From Periplaneta americana (lineage: Eukaryota > Arthropoda > Insecta > Blattodea > Blattidae): a DNA stretch of 64,000 nt. The notes under the pieces are model-generated. The model ran no database searches. It had not been told where the DNA came from and saw only the letters and a list, made by a program, of their open reading frames with translations. Positions within the stretch are counted from its first letter, which is position 1; every line of letters begins with the position of its first letter. Both the position numbers and the translations under genes were made by a program. Shown here one piece after another: positions 36,801 through 40,919 of the stretch. The stretch is taken from positions 16,510,708-16,574,707 of the forward strand of contig NC_091120.1 of assembly GCF_040183065.1 (NCBI RefSeq), written 5' to 3'.

Positions 36801-37805
36801 ACACACCTTCATCTCAAACAGCAGAAATAACTAAAATGCTCTCTCAATTAATATCACTCAAGAAAAGAATTGTATTCCAATGGATACCATCCCACTATGG
36901 AATCCTGGGAAACAAGAATGCAGATGCTTTAGCAAAGAAGGGCAGCACTGCTACTTACAGACCTGTTACTAAATCTACGTATTACTCTGTGAAAAGATTT
37001 ATTAAATCTACATACTTAGACTTCAACAAACAGAATTTGATAACACATTCTCAAGGGAAAAAATGGAACTCTCTGCATCATAATCCACAGTTAATTCCCG
37101 ATTTACCACGAAAATCGTCTGTAGCTGCATTTAGATTGGCAACAGGCCATGATTGTTTGGCCAAACACCTGCATAGAATTGGAATATATCAGTCCCCTAA
37201 CTGCCCATTGTGCAGCTCAAACCAAGAAATGGATTCGGAACACCTCAAAATCTGTGCTTCAGGCGCTGGCCATGATAATATCTTTGAAAAATATTGGAGT
37301 GCAAGAGGTCAAATGACTTTATCGTCAAACGCCTGGCATTAGAAAACAACAACAACAACATATTGTCTTTGGCATAATAATATTCTTCTTTTATTTTTCC
37401 TGCTTTATTCTTATCTTTGTTGCGGTCATGGAAGTCTATTGTTCACTGTTCACGTGAAAACATTGCACATGTTGCAGCTGTAACATTGATATTGTTTGCA
37501 GACCATCTCCTCGTCCAGGCAGTGGTGCGTCGTTGGACCGCCTGAACTCTATGTCTCCTGCAGCTCGCAGATTGGCATCAACACAGCTGCGGCGATGTAG
37601 TCTTGGAAGCGACCGTGCCCTGCTGGCATCATACAGCCCGAGTCCACAGCGAAGCATTCGTAATGGGCAGCCATCACCACATCACACACCTGACCCCGTA
37701 AAGAGTGACAGTGTAAGAAGAAAACAAGCCGCCACTCCAAATCTTAATATTACAGACAATCTGTTGAATCTACCCAAAAGACCAAGAGCAGCCGATTTTT
37801 TTTAA
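5811..37805 (+). CDS. ESS2: ESS2 (Es2/DGCR14) splicing-associated nuclear protein, complete 8-exon gene
   Basis: Joining 5811-5966, 6125-6281, 12789-12944, 16204-16310, 20595-20754, 28941-29189, 31303-31528 and 37502-37805 gives 504 codons plus TAA with no frame break. Every intron is GT-AG. The protein carries the Es2-family blocks in order: [13 protein letters not shown] (about residues 57-69), ATFETP (109-114), [30 protein letters not shown] (about 320-329), [16 protein letters not shown] (330-345), [10 protein letters not shown], and the C-terminal [18 protein letters not shown]. Known for the family: a nuclear protein that associates with the catalytic spliceosome and affects splice-site choice; the human gene lies in the 22q11 deletion region. 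The length is near the vertebrate protein (about 476 residues). The start is the first in-frame ATG of exon 1; the 52-residue N-terminus is the least conserved part. All exons look intact. The large introns are filled with transposons. Confidence 0.96.
6125..6281 (+). CDS. ESS2: ESS2 exon 2 (residues 53-104)
   Basis: The acceptor is TTTTCAG|GAAATG and the donor is AAGAT|GTAAGT. It encodes the most conserved Es2 block, [21 protein letters not shown], followed by a charged helix likely to form a coiled coil. It ends with one base of the split codon for Tyr105. Confidence 0.95.
6282..6812. other. ESS2 intron 2, proximal part
   Basis: Noncoding. I see no identifiable element before the direct repeats that begin near 6813. 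Confidence 0.5.
6813..7088. repeat. Two about 115-bp direct repeats in intron 2
   Basis: About 6815-6930 and 6970-7085 share TTCTAGAATTTTC, TTAATTTTGAATGGATAATG and TGGTTGTTTGACGTGAGTG, with about 15% differences. The offset is about 155 bp. This is a diverged tandem duplication of unknown origin. Confidence 0.75.
7089..7616. other. ESS2 intron 2, T-rich stretch
   Basis: T- and G-rich noncoding sequence with no conserved frame and no repeat ends that I can support. Confidence 0.45.
7617..7834. mobile_element. Foldback MITE, 218 bp
   Basis: The two halves are inverted copies of each other for about 95 bases, roughly 80-85% matched. The left half starts TCGAAAACTATCAGAAAAGT and includes CTACCAACTATGAAGT. 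The right half has ACTTCATAGTTGGTAG and ends GGTAGTTTTCGTC. The spacer is very short, so the whole unit can fold into one hairpin. No clear target duplication was found. Confidence 0.7.
8450..8701 (+). mobile_element. CR1/Jockey-like LINE fragment (left part, interrupted)
   Basis: In one frame around 8490-8645 the sequence reads [16 protein letters not shown] and [10 protein letters not shown] before a stop. This matches the C-terminus of CR1/Jockey-type LINE reverse transcriptases (a basic FKK tail after a PRLYN block). It is interrupted at 8717 by another LINE and resumes at 10013 as 3' UTR. Upstream frames are decayed. Confidence 0.6.
8702..8716. repeat. 15-bp target-site duplication, left copy
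   Basis: ATAGAATATCACTGG here is repeated exactly at 9998-10012 and brackets the RNase H LINE insertion. Confidence 0.9.
8717..9997 (+). mobile_element. 5'-truncated LINE with RNase H domain, 1,281 bp, decayed
   Basis: The sequence begins in the region after the RT core ([20 protein letters not shown]) and runs through an RNase H domain. The catalytic residues can still be recognised across frameshifts: D in QIYTDES (about 9128), E in EFLAIDAAL (about 9243), D in [10 protein letters not shown], and D in [13 protein letters not shown]-terminal zinc-knuckle motif, [15 protein letters not shown], ends at about 9780. A stop lies in frame before VNEIPPWKW and a frameshift lies near 9240, so it is dead. 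Exact 15-bp target duplications flank it. It sits inside an older CR1/Jockey-like LINE in ESS2 intron 2. Confidence 0.88.
10013..10509 (+). mobile_element. CR1/Jockey-like LINE, right part and adjacent intron
   Basis: 10013 to about 10170 continues the 3' UTR interrupted at 8701: both sides rejoin at the duplicated ATAGAATATCACTGG. The exact 3' end is not visible. The rest, to 10509, is AT-rich intron without recognised features. Confidence 0.45.
10544..10792 (+). mobile_element. 5'-truncated tRNA-derived SINE (family 1)
   Basis: The sequence from TTCGATCCCAGGTGGTGACA to the T-rich tail matches the full-length SINE at 30242-30534 along its whole length. The tRNA-like head upstream of the B box is missing. 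TTTTTATTTATT flanks both ends (10534-10545 and 10793-10804), but in this low-complexity context it is weak evidence for a target duplication. The insertion sits in the A/T tail of a minus-strand LINE. Confidence 0.85.
10793..11225 (-). mobile_element. CR1/Jockey-like LINE 3' fragment, minus strand
   Basis: The minus-strand translation near 11040-11215 reads [20 protein letters not shown], then [20 protein letters not shown] and a KKQIRLII tail. This is the typical end of a CR1/Jockey LINE ORF2. A TAAATAAATA-type tail lies at its 3' end (left side), which the truncated SINE has entered. No intact frame remains. Confidence 0.65.
11226..11510. other. ESS2 intron 2, unassigned
   Basis: Noncoding. 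It ends in a purine-rich GAAAGAAAGAAGAAGACAGA run at about 11443-11470. Confidence 0.5.
11524..12501 (-). mobile_element. LINE 3' part with intact RNase H frame, minus strand
   Basis: A 273-codon open frame (12364 to 11543) encodes an RNase H domain with all four acidic positions: [20 protein letters not shown] and [12 protein letters not shown]. It ends with a zinc-knuckle [18 protein letters not shown]. The 3' end on the minus strand is a CAA repeat (TTG repeat on +). CTTCTTACCAGTG (11511-11523) and CTTCTTACCAATG (12502-12514) form a 13-bp target duplication with one mismatch. It is 5'-truncated, with no RT core. Shorter copies of the same family lie at 15951, 35630 and 36546. Confidence 0.9.
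12515..12788. other. ESS2 intron 2, end
   Basis: Noncoding. It includes a C run near 12556-12571. The intron ends with CATAACAG|AT. Confidence 0.5.
12789..12944 (+). CDS. ESS2: ESS2 exon 3 (residues 105-156)
   Basis: The acceptor is ATAACAG|ATG and the donor is AAAC|GTAAGA. The split codon T|AT gives Tyr105, followed by [15 protein letters not shown]; the family motif YxxPATFETP is conserved. The rest is an acidic, low-complexity linker. It ends one base into the codon for Gln157. The ATG frames over this exon are not real starts. Confidence 0.94.
12945..13289. other. ESS2 intron 3, proximal part
   Basis: Noncoding, with no feature that I recognise. Confidence 0.5.
13479..14071. mobile_element. 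Tc1/mariner-type MITE, 593 bp, TA target
   Basis: The left end is ACGGTCTTACTAATAAAACC and the right end is GGTTTATTAGTAAGACTG, inverted repeats of about 18 bp with small differences. TA dinucleotides flank both sides (13477-13478 and 14072-14073). There is no transposase. The interior has further TATACGTCGTGTRTAA-like repeats. Confidence 0.75.
14106..14219 (-). mobile_element. 114-bp LINE 3' fragment with CAA tail, minus strand
   Basis: It begins with a GTTGTTGTTGTT run (a CAA tail on the minus strand) followed by ATCTAATGCCGGGCTTTGGC, related to the 3' end of the RNase H LINE at 11524-12501. A 13-bp duplication, GGAAATCATAACT, flanks it (14093-14105 and 14220-14232). The paralogous repeat near 40620 shows the uninterrupted site. 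Confidence 0.85.
14540..14604. repeat. Minisatellite, left part (about 33-bp unit)
   Basis: The unit resembles TTTAAGTGCATATTTCTCTT followed by TAGTGGCATA. The array is interrupted by a LINE and resumes at 15790. Confidence 0.75.
14605..15028 (+). mobile_element. CR1/Jockey-like LINE 3' part, left segment
   Basis: The frame at 14685-14785 reads [20 protein letters not shown], then [13 protein letters not shown] and a stop. This is the classic C-terminus of CR1/Jockey LINE ORF2. The 3' UTR follows, is cut at 15029 by an RTE-like LINE, and resumes at 15493. It is inserted in a minisatellite and is 5'-truncated. Confidence 0.85.
15029..15478 (+). mobile_element. RTE-like LINE, 3' 450 bp, copy 1
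   Basis: It encodes the C-terminal region of an RTE-like [58 protein letters not shown] one-base change near 15406 breaks the end of the frame compared with the copy at 20983. The 3' tail is GTAAGTAAGTAA, the short simple-repeat tail typical of RTE-like elements. AAACATTTGTATTA flanks it (15015-15028 and 15479-15492). Confidence 0.92.
15493..15789 (+). mobile_element. CR1/Jockey-like LINE 3' UTR, right segment, with terminal hairpin
   Basis: This continues the LINE interrupted at 15028. It ends with a double-stem sequence at 15674-15717 (CTGGTAGAG...AAGGCC...GGCCTT...CTCTGCCAG), then ATAAATAAAG and an ATT microsatellite (15728-15789) that is probably the expanded tail. The same hairpin occurs on the minus-strand copy at 34561-34604. 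Confidence 0.85.
15790..15935. repeat. Minisatellite, right part (about 33-bp unit)
   Basis: Four to five degenerate units of TTCTCTTTAGTGGCATATTT continue the array cut at 14604. The LINE therefore jumped into a pre-existing minisatellite. Confidence 0.8.
15951..16036 (+). mobile_element. 86-bp LINE 3' stub with CAA tail
   Basis: ATATTGGAGTGCAAGAGGTC through the CAACAACAACAACA tail matches the extreme 3' end of the RNase H LINE at 11524-12501. A seven-base GTTCATA flanks it (15944-15950, 16037-16043). Confidence 0.75.
16204..16310 (+). CDS. ESS2: ESS2 exon 4 (residues 157-192)
   Basis: The acceptor is TGTGTGCAG|AGG and the donor is AAAAG|GTATGT. The split codon C|AG gives Gln157, then [17 protein letters not shown] and [18 protein letters not shown]. 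The TSEDN.SFQEIM motif is a family signature. It ends in phase 0. Confidence 0.94.
16369..17509 (-). mobile_element. Internally deleted pogo-like transposon, 1.14 kb, minus strand
   Basis: The ends AGGGGAAACCCGGGCAAA (16369 on) and TTTGCCCGGGTCTCCCCT (to about 17510) are inverted repeats, with TA on each outer side (16367-16368, 17510-17511). On the minus strand, near 17020-16950, [17 protein letters not shown] looks like the N-terminal HTH region of pogo transposases. It is followed after a very short gap by [20 protein letters not shown] and TDRPLE, a C-terminal pogo motif. The DDE core between them is missing. A serine/threonine-rich acidic tail frame runs to 16669. Subterminal CCCGGGCAAAG repeats occur at about 16562-16612. 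Confidence 0.8.
17514..17899. other. ESS2 intron 4, unassigned
   Basis: Noncoding stretch between two DNA transposons, with no feature that I recognise. Confidence 0.5.
17900..18422. mobile_element. Inverted-repeat element, 523 bp
   Basis: 17900-17927 and 18395-18422 are perfect 28-bp inverted repeats that read ATTATCGCCGCGCTCTCATG into GGTTAACAT from each end. The interior is noncoding and includes a TAA microsatellite (18203-18244). No clear target duplication; the right side runs into TAA repeats. It looks like a nonautonomous DNA transposon. Confidence 0.75.
18433..20132 (-). mobile_element. R2-like LINE with restriction-like endonuclease, minus strand, 5'-truncated
   Basis: A 465-codon frame (19963 to 18566) encodes the region after the RT core. 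It has the zinc-finger block [20 protein letters not shown] and then [20 protein letters not shown], which fits the catalytic region of the restriction-like endonuclease of R2-type LINEs. Just upstream, in another frame at about 19975-20045, is [17 protein letters not shown] with the RT active-site FADD motif, so one frameshift separates the two. The RT N-terminal half is missing. The 3' UTR runs to about 18433 and ends in ATT repeats. It lies in ESS2 intron 4. Confidence 0.82.
20133..20594. other. ESS2 intron 4, distal part
   Basis: AT-rich noncoding sequence. The intron ends with TACTCCTTCCAG|TTT. Confidence 0.5.
20595..20754 (+). CDS. ESS2: ESS2 exon 5 (residues 193-245)
   Basis: The acceptor is CCTTCCAG|TTT and the donor is GATG|GTGAGT. 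It encodes [20 protein letters not shown], then [20 protein letters not shown] and [13 protein letters not shown]. The conserved WLYKAEE and NxxMYxPDG blocks match the family. It ends one base into the codon for Gly246. Confidence 0.95.
20983..21934 (+). mobile_element. RTE-like LINE, 952 bp, open frame, copy 2
   Basis: It starts inside the RT domain ([20 protein letters not shown]), keeps the catalytic [12 protein letters not shown], and runs uninterrupted through [17 protein letters not shown] to [15 protein letters not shown] and a stop after NLRVP at about 21913. The tail is a GTAAGTAAGTAAG repeat. A 13-bp duplication, GTCATTTCAAATA, flanks it (20970-20982 and 21935-21947). It is the cleanest copy of the family here and looks recent. 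It sits in the sense orientation in ESS2 intron 5. Confidence 0.93.
22262..22345. repeat. ATT trinucleotide microsatellite
   Basis: Nearly pure ATT run inside the hAT element. Confidence 0.95.
22441..23040. mobile_element. RTE-like LINE copy 3 with an inverted 5' part
   Basis: 22441 to about 22735 is reversed. On the minus strand it reads [20 protein letters not shown] (RT) and, after an internal deletion, a short FENK...FGAKR piece. From about 22738 to 23040 the sequence is in the plus orientation: [20 protein letters not shown] to NLRVP and a GTAAGTAAGTAA tail. Exact 13-bp duplications, TAAAGTAAATAAT, flank the whole (22428-22440, 23041-23053), so both parts entered in one event. This is the structure made by twin priming. 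Confidence 0.9.
23656..23973 (+). mobile_element. tRNA-derived SINE (family 2), full length
   Basis: The head has a pol III A-box-like TGGTCTAGTGGTCAGAGC and a B box GGTTCGATTCC in tRNA spacing. A tRNA-unrelated body follows (TTTTTCCTTAAAGGGGATTA and so on) and the tail is A-rich. A perfect 15-bp duplication, AAACATTTCTTCACC, flanks it (23641-23655, 23974-23988). It is nested in the hAT element. Confidence 0.93.
24516..25646. mobile_element. Nonautonomous DNA transposon, 1.13 kb
   Basis: The left end CACAGTTTAGTATATACAGT and its continuation TGCGAAGCT are matched by the exact inverse at 25618-25646, about 29 bp. GTTTAAT flanks both ends (24509-24515, 25647-25653), a 7-bp target duplication. 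The interior is AT-rich with no transposase frame. Confidence 0.8.
25654..25999. other. ESS2 intron 5, unassigned, ending in a TA run
   Basis: Noncoding. A TA dinucleotide run at 25978-25999 served as the insertion site of the next element. Confidence 0.5.
26000..26684. mobile_element. Long-terminal-inverted-repeat MITE, 685 bp, TA target
   Basis: About 140 bases at each end are inverted copies of each other, roughly 85% matched. Outer ends: TAGAGTGTTTGCGAGGTGGT on the left, ACCTCGGAAACACCCTG on the right. TA flanks both sides (25998-25999, 26685-26686). The interior (about 26140-26545) has no convincing coding frame. Confidence 0.82.
26760..28766. mobile_element. hAT-like nonautonomous element, about 2.0 kb, with a nested transposon
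   Basis: The ends TAGGGTTGCCAT (26760-26771) and ATGGCAACCCTA (28755-28766) are inverted repeats. ACTTAAT flanks both (26753-26759, 28767-28773), a 7-bp duplication, or 8 bp with one substitution. No transposase frame was recognised. A second element occupies 27581-28557. A poly-T run lies at about 27818-27852. Confidence 0.75.
27581..28557. mobile_element. Harbinger-like nonautonomous element, 977 bp, TTA target
   Basis: The inverted repeats start TACTGGTGACAGACTACAGT at the left and end ACTGTAGTCTGTCACCAGTA at the right, with weaker matching for another 15 bases. TTA flanks both sides (27578-27580, 28558-28560), the 3-bp target typical of PIF/Harbinger. There is no transposase. It is nested in the 26760-28766 element. 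Confidence 0.75.
28941..29189 (+). CDS. ESS2: ESS2 exon 6 (residues 246-328)
   Basis: The acceptor is TTGTTGCAG|GTG and the donor is CTCCAG|GTAGAG. The split codon G|GT gives Gly246, then [20 protein letters not shown] with a charged helical region, and [20 protein letters not shown] leading into [11 protein letters not shown]. The DGKEL and TPSPAPG motifs are diagnostic of Es2. Confidence 0.96.
29190..29531. other. ESS2 intron 6, proximal part
   Basis: Noncoding, with no feature that I recognise. Confidence 0.5.
29540..30721. mobile_element. hAT nonautonomous element with nested SINE
   Basis: The left end is CAGTGGCGTAGCG and the right end is GTTACGCCACTG. A perfect 8-bp duplication, CTAATTTT, flanks them (29532-29539, 30722-30729). 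Near both ends a CTTCCCC segment recurs in inverted arrangement. No transposase frame. The SINE at 30242-30534 inserted later. Confidence 0.87.
30242..30534 (+). mobile_element. tRNA-derived SINE (family 1), full length, 293 bp
   Basis: It opens with a tRNA-like head: an exact A-box TAGCTCAGTTGG and a B box GGTTCGATCCC at tRNA spacing. The body follows (GGTGGTGACAGGATTTTTTC, CCGACCACACCACCTCAT) and it ends in CCTTTACCTTTT. A perfect 15-bp duplication, TACTACGTACCATTT, flanks it (30227-30241, 30535-30549). The tRNA part is followed by body sequence, so this is a SINE and not a tRNA gene. Confidence 0.95.
30730..31302. other. ESS2 intron 6, distal part
   Basis: Noncoding, with a T run at about 31080-31095. 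The intron ends CTTCTTACAG|GAG. Confidence 0.5.
31303..31528 (+). CDS. ESS2: ESS2 exon 7 (residues 329-403)
   Basis: The acceptor is TCTTACAG|GAG and the donor is GCAAC|GTATGT. The split codon G|GA gives Gly329, then [20 protein letters not shown], a family signature. A basic/alanine helix follows ([20 protein letters not shown]), a likely coiled coil. It ends two bases into the codon for Thr404. Confidence 0.96.
31529..33811. repeat. ESS2 intron 7: diverged local repeats
   Basis: Related segments recur in this AT-rich stretch. About 32080-32150 and 32325-32395 share GGCAGCATCT and CCATCCT blocks. About 32400-32500 and 32625-32720 share TTGTTTTTGCAG followed by ATTCC. Near 33090-33170 and 33235-33300 a TCTAAAAGT/TCTAAGTGT, TAATATAAT and ATTCTCT pattern recurs. 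They look like old tandem duplications. A C run lies at 32588-32605. No coding sequence is recognised. Confidence 0.45.
33812..34510 (-). mobile_element. Second RTE-like LINE family, 3' fragment, minus strand
   Basis: On the minus strand two overlapping frames (34476 to 34193) read [37 protein letters not shown] and [15 protein letters not shown], the RTE-like C-terminal region. It is a different family from the GTAA-tailed elements. A frameshift breaks it. The 3' tail is a CATT repeat on the minus strand (GAAT run on + at 33812-33833). It is severely 5'-truncated. Confidence 0.8.
34525..35614 (-). mobile_element. CR1/Jockey-like LINE 3' half, minus strand, possibly chimeric
   Basis: On the minus strand, [40 protein letters not shown] and, after a frame change, [18 protein letters not shown] with FKRKLTRHL are CR1/Jockey features. 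The 3' UTR ends with a double-stem hairpin (34561-34604) and a TAAATAAATA tail. The most upstream part, [20 protein letters not shown] and [17 protein letters not shown] (about 35395-35510), looks like an RTE-type segment, so the frame may be a fusion. It has decayed. Confidence 0.75.
35630..35768 (+). mobile_element. 139-bp LINE 3' stub with CAA tail
   Basis: It matches the last part of the RNase H LINE family (CAAACCAAGAAATGGATTCG through the CAACAACA tail). An exact 15-bp duplication, ATATTCCCCTCTCTT, flanks it (35615-35629, 35769-35783). Confidence 0.93.
35784..36545. other. ESS2 intron 7, unassigned
   Basis: AT-rich noncoding DNA with a TA/TG-rich microsatellite at about 36451-36486. 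I see no element ends or coding frames that I can support. Confidence 0.5.
36546..37362 (+). mobile_element. RNase H LINE copy, plus strand, 30-bp internal deletion
   Basis: A 250-codon frame (to 37342) keeps [18 protein letters not shown] and [12 protein letters not shown] and the [18 protein letters not shown] knuckle. Compared with the copy at 11524-12501, the segment encoding the first catalytic Asp (TDGS) has been removed by a deletion of about 30 bp near 36580, so the RNase H would be inactive. The tail is CAACAACAACAACA. Target duplications were not found. Confidence 0.87.
37502..37805 (+). CDS. ESS2: ESS2 exon 8 (residues 404-504, stop)
   Basis: The acceptor is GTTTGCAG|ACC. The split codon AC|A gives Thr404. 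[20 protein letters not shown] follows, then [14 protein letters not shown] and the family's conserved C-terminus [18 protein letters not shown] before TAA (37803-37805). It is rich in Ser-Pro sites, as in other Es2 proteins. It sits only 139 bases after the LINE at 36546-37362. Confidence 0.96.
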
Positions 37806-38018
37806 TTGGTGATGGGGCTGTGCAGACTGCTCGATATTGTGAGTTGAATTGGTTTGGACAGACAAAATGGTGAACTAGTCAGTATTTTAAAAGACTAGTG
37901 TTAGAGGTTGGCTGTTTTATTCTCCTTTTCTAATGATATGAATGTTCAGTTGATACTTTTTTCAGTAAACACATTACGTACATGAATGTATGTGGTTTAT
38001 ATTTTGAAAACTGGTTTC
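37806..38018 (+). other. Presumed ESS2 3' UTR
   Basis: About 210 bases of noncoding sequence after the stop and before the mariner remnant. There is no exact AATAAA, so the polyadenylation site cannot be placed and the UTR may extend into the transposon. Confidence 0.4.
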
Positions 38019-38990
38019 TACTGGGTGTCCATTATAAAAATGGTACGCCTCACTGTGTAACTGCACTCCATTCTTGTTGGCCTCACTTCATCTGTATTTG
38101 GCTACACTGTACCCCATGCTCTTCTTTATGACAGATGAAGCCTGGTTTCATCTGTCTGGTTATGTTAACTCACAGAATTGCAGATATTGGTCGCAGGATA
38201 ACCCACATATTGTGCATGAAGAACCTCTTCACCCAGAGAAGATAGGCGTGTGGTGTGCATTGTCAGGAATGCACAATATCGGCCCCATTTTTTTCATTGA
38301 AACGGTCAACAGTGCAAGATATCTGCAGATCTTTGAATCTTTCTATACACAATTAACAGAAAATGGAAAGGAGTATGGCGTATTTCAACAAGATGCTGCC
38401 CACCTGCCACACATTTTATTTTATTGGTTTATTTTACAATGCTGTATCAACATCTAAGTTATTTAGCATCTGAATGATATGAAGGTGATAATGCCGGTGA
38501 AATGAGTCCGGGGTCCAGCACCGAAAGTTACCCAGCATTTGCTCGTATTGGGTTGAGGGAAAACCCCGGAAAAAACCTCAACCAGGTAACTTGCCCCGGC
38601 CAGGATTCGAACCCGGGCCACTGGTTTCTCAGCCAGATGCGCTGACCGTTACTCCACAGGTGTGGACCTGCCACATATCCAACCAGAATATGGCCCATAT
38701 CAGCGAAGTGTTTCCTGAAAACAGGCTTGTGAGAAAAAAACCTTTGGCCTCCGCGATCGCCGGACTTAATATCTTGTGATTTTTATTTATAGGGAGCGCT
38801 GAAAGGCAAAGTGTATGCTAACAACCCTTGGACGATCGACCAACTGGAAGAGAACATTACAAATGAGATAAATAACTTCTCACCTCAAGAATTACACCAT
38901 GTCAATCAGAACATTGCCATACAAGAACAGTGATGCCTGGATGCTGGTGGAGGACACTTTCAGCACTTTTTATAAACCGGCAAGTCTGGC
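38019..38990 (+). mobile_element. Broken Tc1/mariner transposase, split by a SINE
   Basis: The region begins TACTGGGTGTCCATTATAAA, which looks like a transposon end. Coding then starts abruptly in the catalytic domain: FMTDEAWFHLSGYVNSQN (first Asp), GVFQQDAAHLPH (second Asp). After the SINE, WPPRSPDLISCDFYL (third Asp) is followed by a stop in place of Trp, then GALKGKVYANNPWTIDQLEE. The N-terminal DNA-binding half is absent. I cannot see a matching right terminal repeat. Confidence 0.82.
38414..38665 (-). mobile_element. tRNA-derived SINE (family 3), minus strand, inserted in the mariner
   Basis: Read on the minus strand, the head has GTGGAGTAACGGTCAGCGC and a B box GGTTCGAATCC. A body with GTTACCTGGTTGAGGTTTTT and CCGGGGTTTTCCCTCAACCC follows and ends with TAAAATAAAA. 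ACCTGCCACACA (38402-38413) and ACCTGCCACATA (38666-38677) are the target duplication, with one mismatch. The insertion splits the transposase frame after AAHLPH. Confidence 0.9.
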
Positions 38991-39420
38991 CTATGCCATA
39001 TTATGCCATATTTACATAGGAAGTTTATTGTGGAAGTAATATTGCATATATTCAGTGTTATATCTTTTAAAATGTGTTTTGCTACAGGTTTTCTACTTTC
39101 CAGTTAGCAAAAATAAGCCTTCATTTTCAAACTTTTCTTTTACATTGCCCTTTGATATAATATTATAAACAAGACATGGTGAACATTTATTTATTCAGAA
39201 TATTGATTTTGGATTCATCCATATTCATCCCTCTAAGGAAACGAACACAACAATGTACAAAGACTATCTGCCAGGTGGGAAAGAGCTGAAAGAATGCCAG
39301 AAAGCTAGTAGTCTGAAATCTAAAATCAAGTCTGGTATCACTGGATATTTTAAAGTTGAGTTTTCCTAACTTACATACACATTGAAAGACACTCTTTCAA
39401 CTTTCCCAATGACGGGACTG
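38991..39420. other. Unassigned DNA
   Basis: Noncoding sequence between the mariner remnant and the R2-like LINE. Part may be that LINE's 3' UTR, but no end is visible. Confidence 0.4.
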
Positions 39421-40302
39421 CCTCATTGGACAAAGCATGATAAACATATTGAGTGAAAACAAAAACAGACACAAAAGAGAAAGGAGGGAACGAACAAAAG
39501 GGAAAATTAAGTACAGAAAAGATATAACAGGCCTAAACATAGTAAACAAAGAGATCAGATATTCGAGCAAAATTCTCCCTTTTTAAGAAACAAAGTACAG
39601 ATGATATTTTAAAATGGCAAGTGATCCTCTGATAGCGGCAAGGGAAACATCACGAATGAAGTCGTTGTTCAGCTGGAACTTCTTGCACAAACTGACAAAG
39701 AGGCGAGGTATTGTGCCCCTAGCGCCAACTACTTCAATGGAGGTGAGGTGATATGTCTCCAAATAGAATGAAACTGTGGGCTCATAAATTCTGCATTTTT
39801 CTGAGTGGACTTCAGCGGGCTGTTGTTCCTGTGCCTCAAACATGACTGTCGGGTTGATAATGTATGCTGATGTGGAGCCTGGTGGAATGGCAAGCATGTC
39901 AATTCGCCGACAGGATCCCTCTTGAGAGATGCCATGGACTTCTTCATGCACAGTGAGACCTTTCTTCCTCAAGGCTTCGGCAGTCATGGACCTGATTCTG
40001 TGATGTCTAGAGTTCCGCAGTGTCTCGCTGAAAGGACAGGCACCCAAAACGTGGCCAAGAGTTTCAATCTCACTGACGCAACGACGACAGTGGTTTCCGT
40101 CTCAGGATCTTCCTGGTATAGCACCCAGCGGACAAACATTAGCTGTCATTTTAAGAGCTTGTCTCCATTCACTGCTAGTGAGGCGAACAGATTGTCGGAT
40201 CCATTTATTGGCGAGAGTGAACTCCTTATAGAGGATGATGCCTTTCCCTTTCTGATTTAAAGAGCACCAAGATTGAAATGCTCGCTCCCTGAAACCTTTA
40301 TT
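39421..40302 (-). mobile_element. Second R2-like LINE family, C-terminal fragment, minus strand
   Basis: The minus-strand frame (40047 to 39583) and the sequence just upstream encode [20 protein letters not shown], a CCHC finger of the R2 type, then SCRRIDMLAIPPGSTSAYII, the region of the restriction-like endonuclease. It is clearly related to the element at 18433-20132 but differs in most residues, so it is a separate family or a deep branch. A stop interrupts IPGRS*DGNHC just upstream. The RT domain is missing. The right edge is at about 40302, where another repeat starts. Confidence 0.75.
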
Positions 40303-40864
40303 AAACGACCACTGATAGTTCAGATAAAATTGTTCTCTTAGAGGGGTGGTTGCTTAATAGGAGAAGGTTTTTGTACACATGTAACCAATTAAAGTACTGT
40401 ACATATATAAAATAAAAGAACTTGGAATGTATTGTTAATTATAATGAGTTGTGAATATTATCCTCTCCAAACCAGCAGTTGTCAGCACAGTGCACAGTGC
40501 AGTAGCTGCTGGCAGGTATGCTCTCTGCATGCTGCAGAATGGGGCATATGATGTTGCCCCAAATACCCTTTACCCATTTCAGCGAGTGATGATGACCCTG
40601 CTCTAAACCATTACTTCTGCTTTAGAAAATCATAAATTGAAGTCTGTGTCATTTTATTACTCCCCCCCCTCCCCCACCCATTTTTAATTTCATTCTCTAA
40701 AGTTCTAAACTATTCATCAAAATATTAAGAAGTCCATTTATATGTTCTCCAGTCGCACAGTCTTTTAATGGAATTCCACTATTATAATTTGTCCTTTTGA
40801 TATTAAAACTGAATTAATGAGAGCATTATCATATTTAAATTTTTCTGCTAATTTTATCTGAAAG
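40303..40864. repeat. Interspersed repeat copy B
   Basis: It matches 13290-14420 in blocks (AAAAGAACTTGGAATGTATT, ATTACTTCTGCTTTAG, TATGTTCTCCAGTC). It lacks the MITE and the LINE stub present in copy A, but contains about 150 unrelated bases (about 40458-40605) at the position of the MITE. Confidence 0.7.
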
Positions 40865-40914
40865 AAAATTAGCAGAAAATTTTAAATATGATAATGCTCT
40901 CATTAATTCAGTTT
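40806..40914. repeat. 50-bp inverted duplication with 9-bp spacer
   Basis: 40806-40855 and 40865-40914 are inverted copies with one mismatch. The left arm belongs to repeat copy B; the right arm lies exactly against the start of the RTE-like LINE. It would form a strong hairpin. Confidence 0.92.
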
Positions 40915-40919
40915 CAATT

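Noticed and set aside
37436-37740. Minus-strand frames opposite ESS2 exon 8
   Set aside because: They are antisense shadows of a conserved coding exon.
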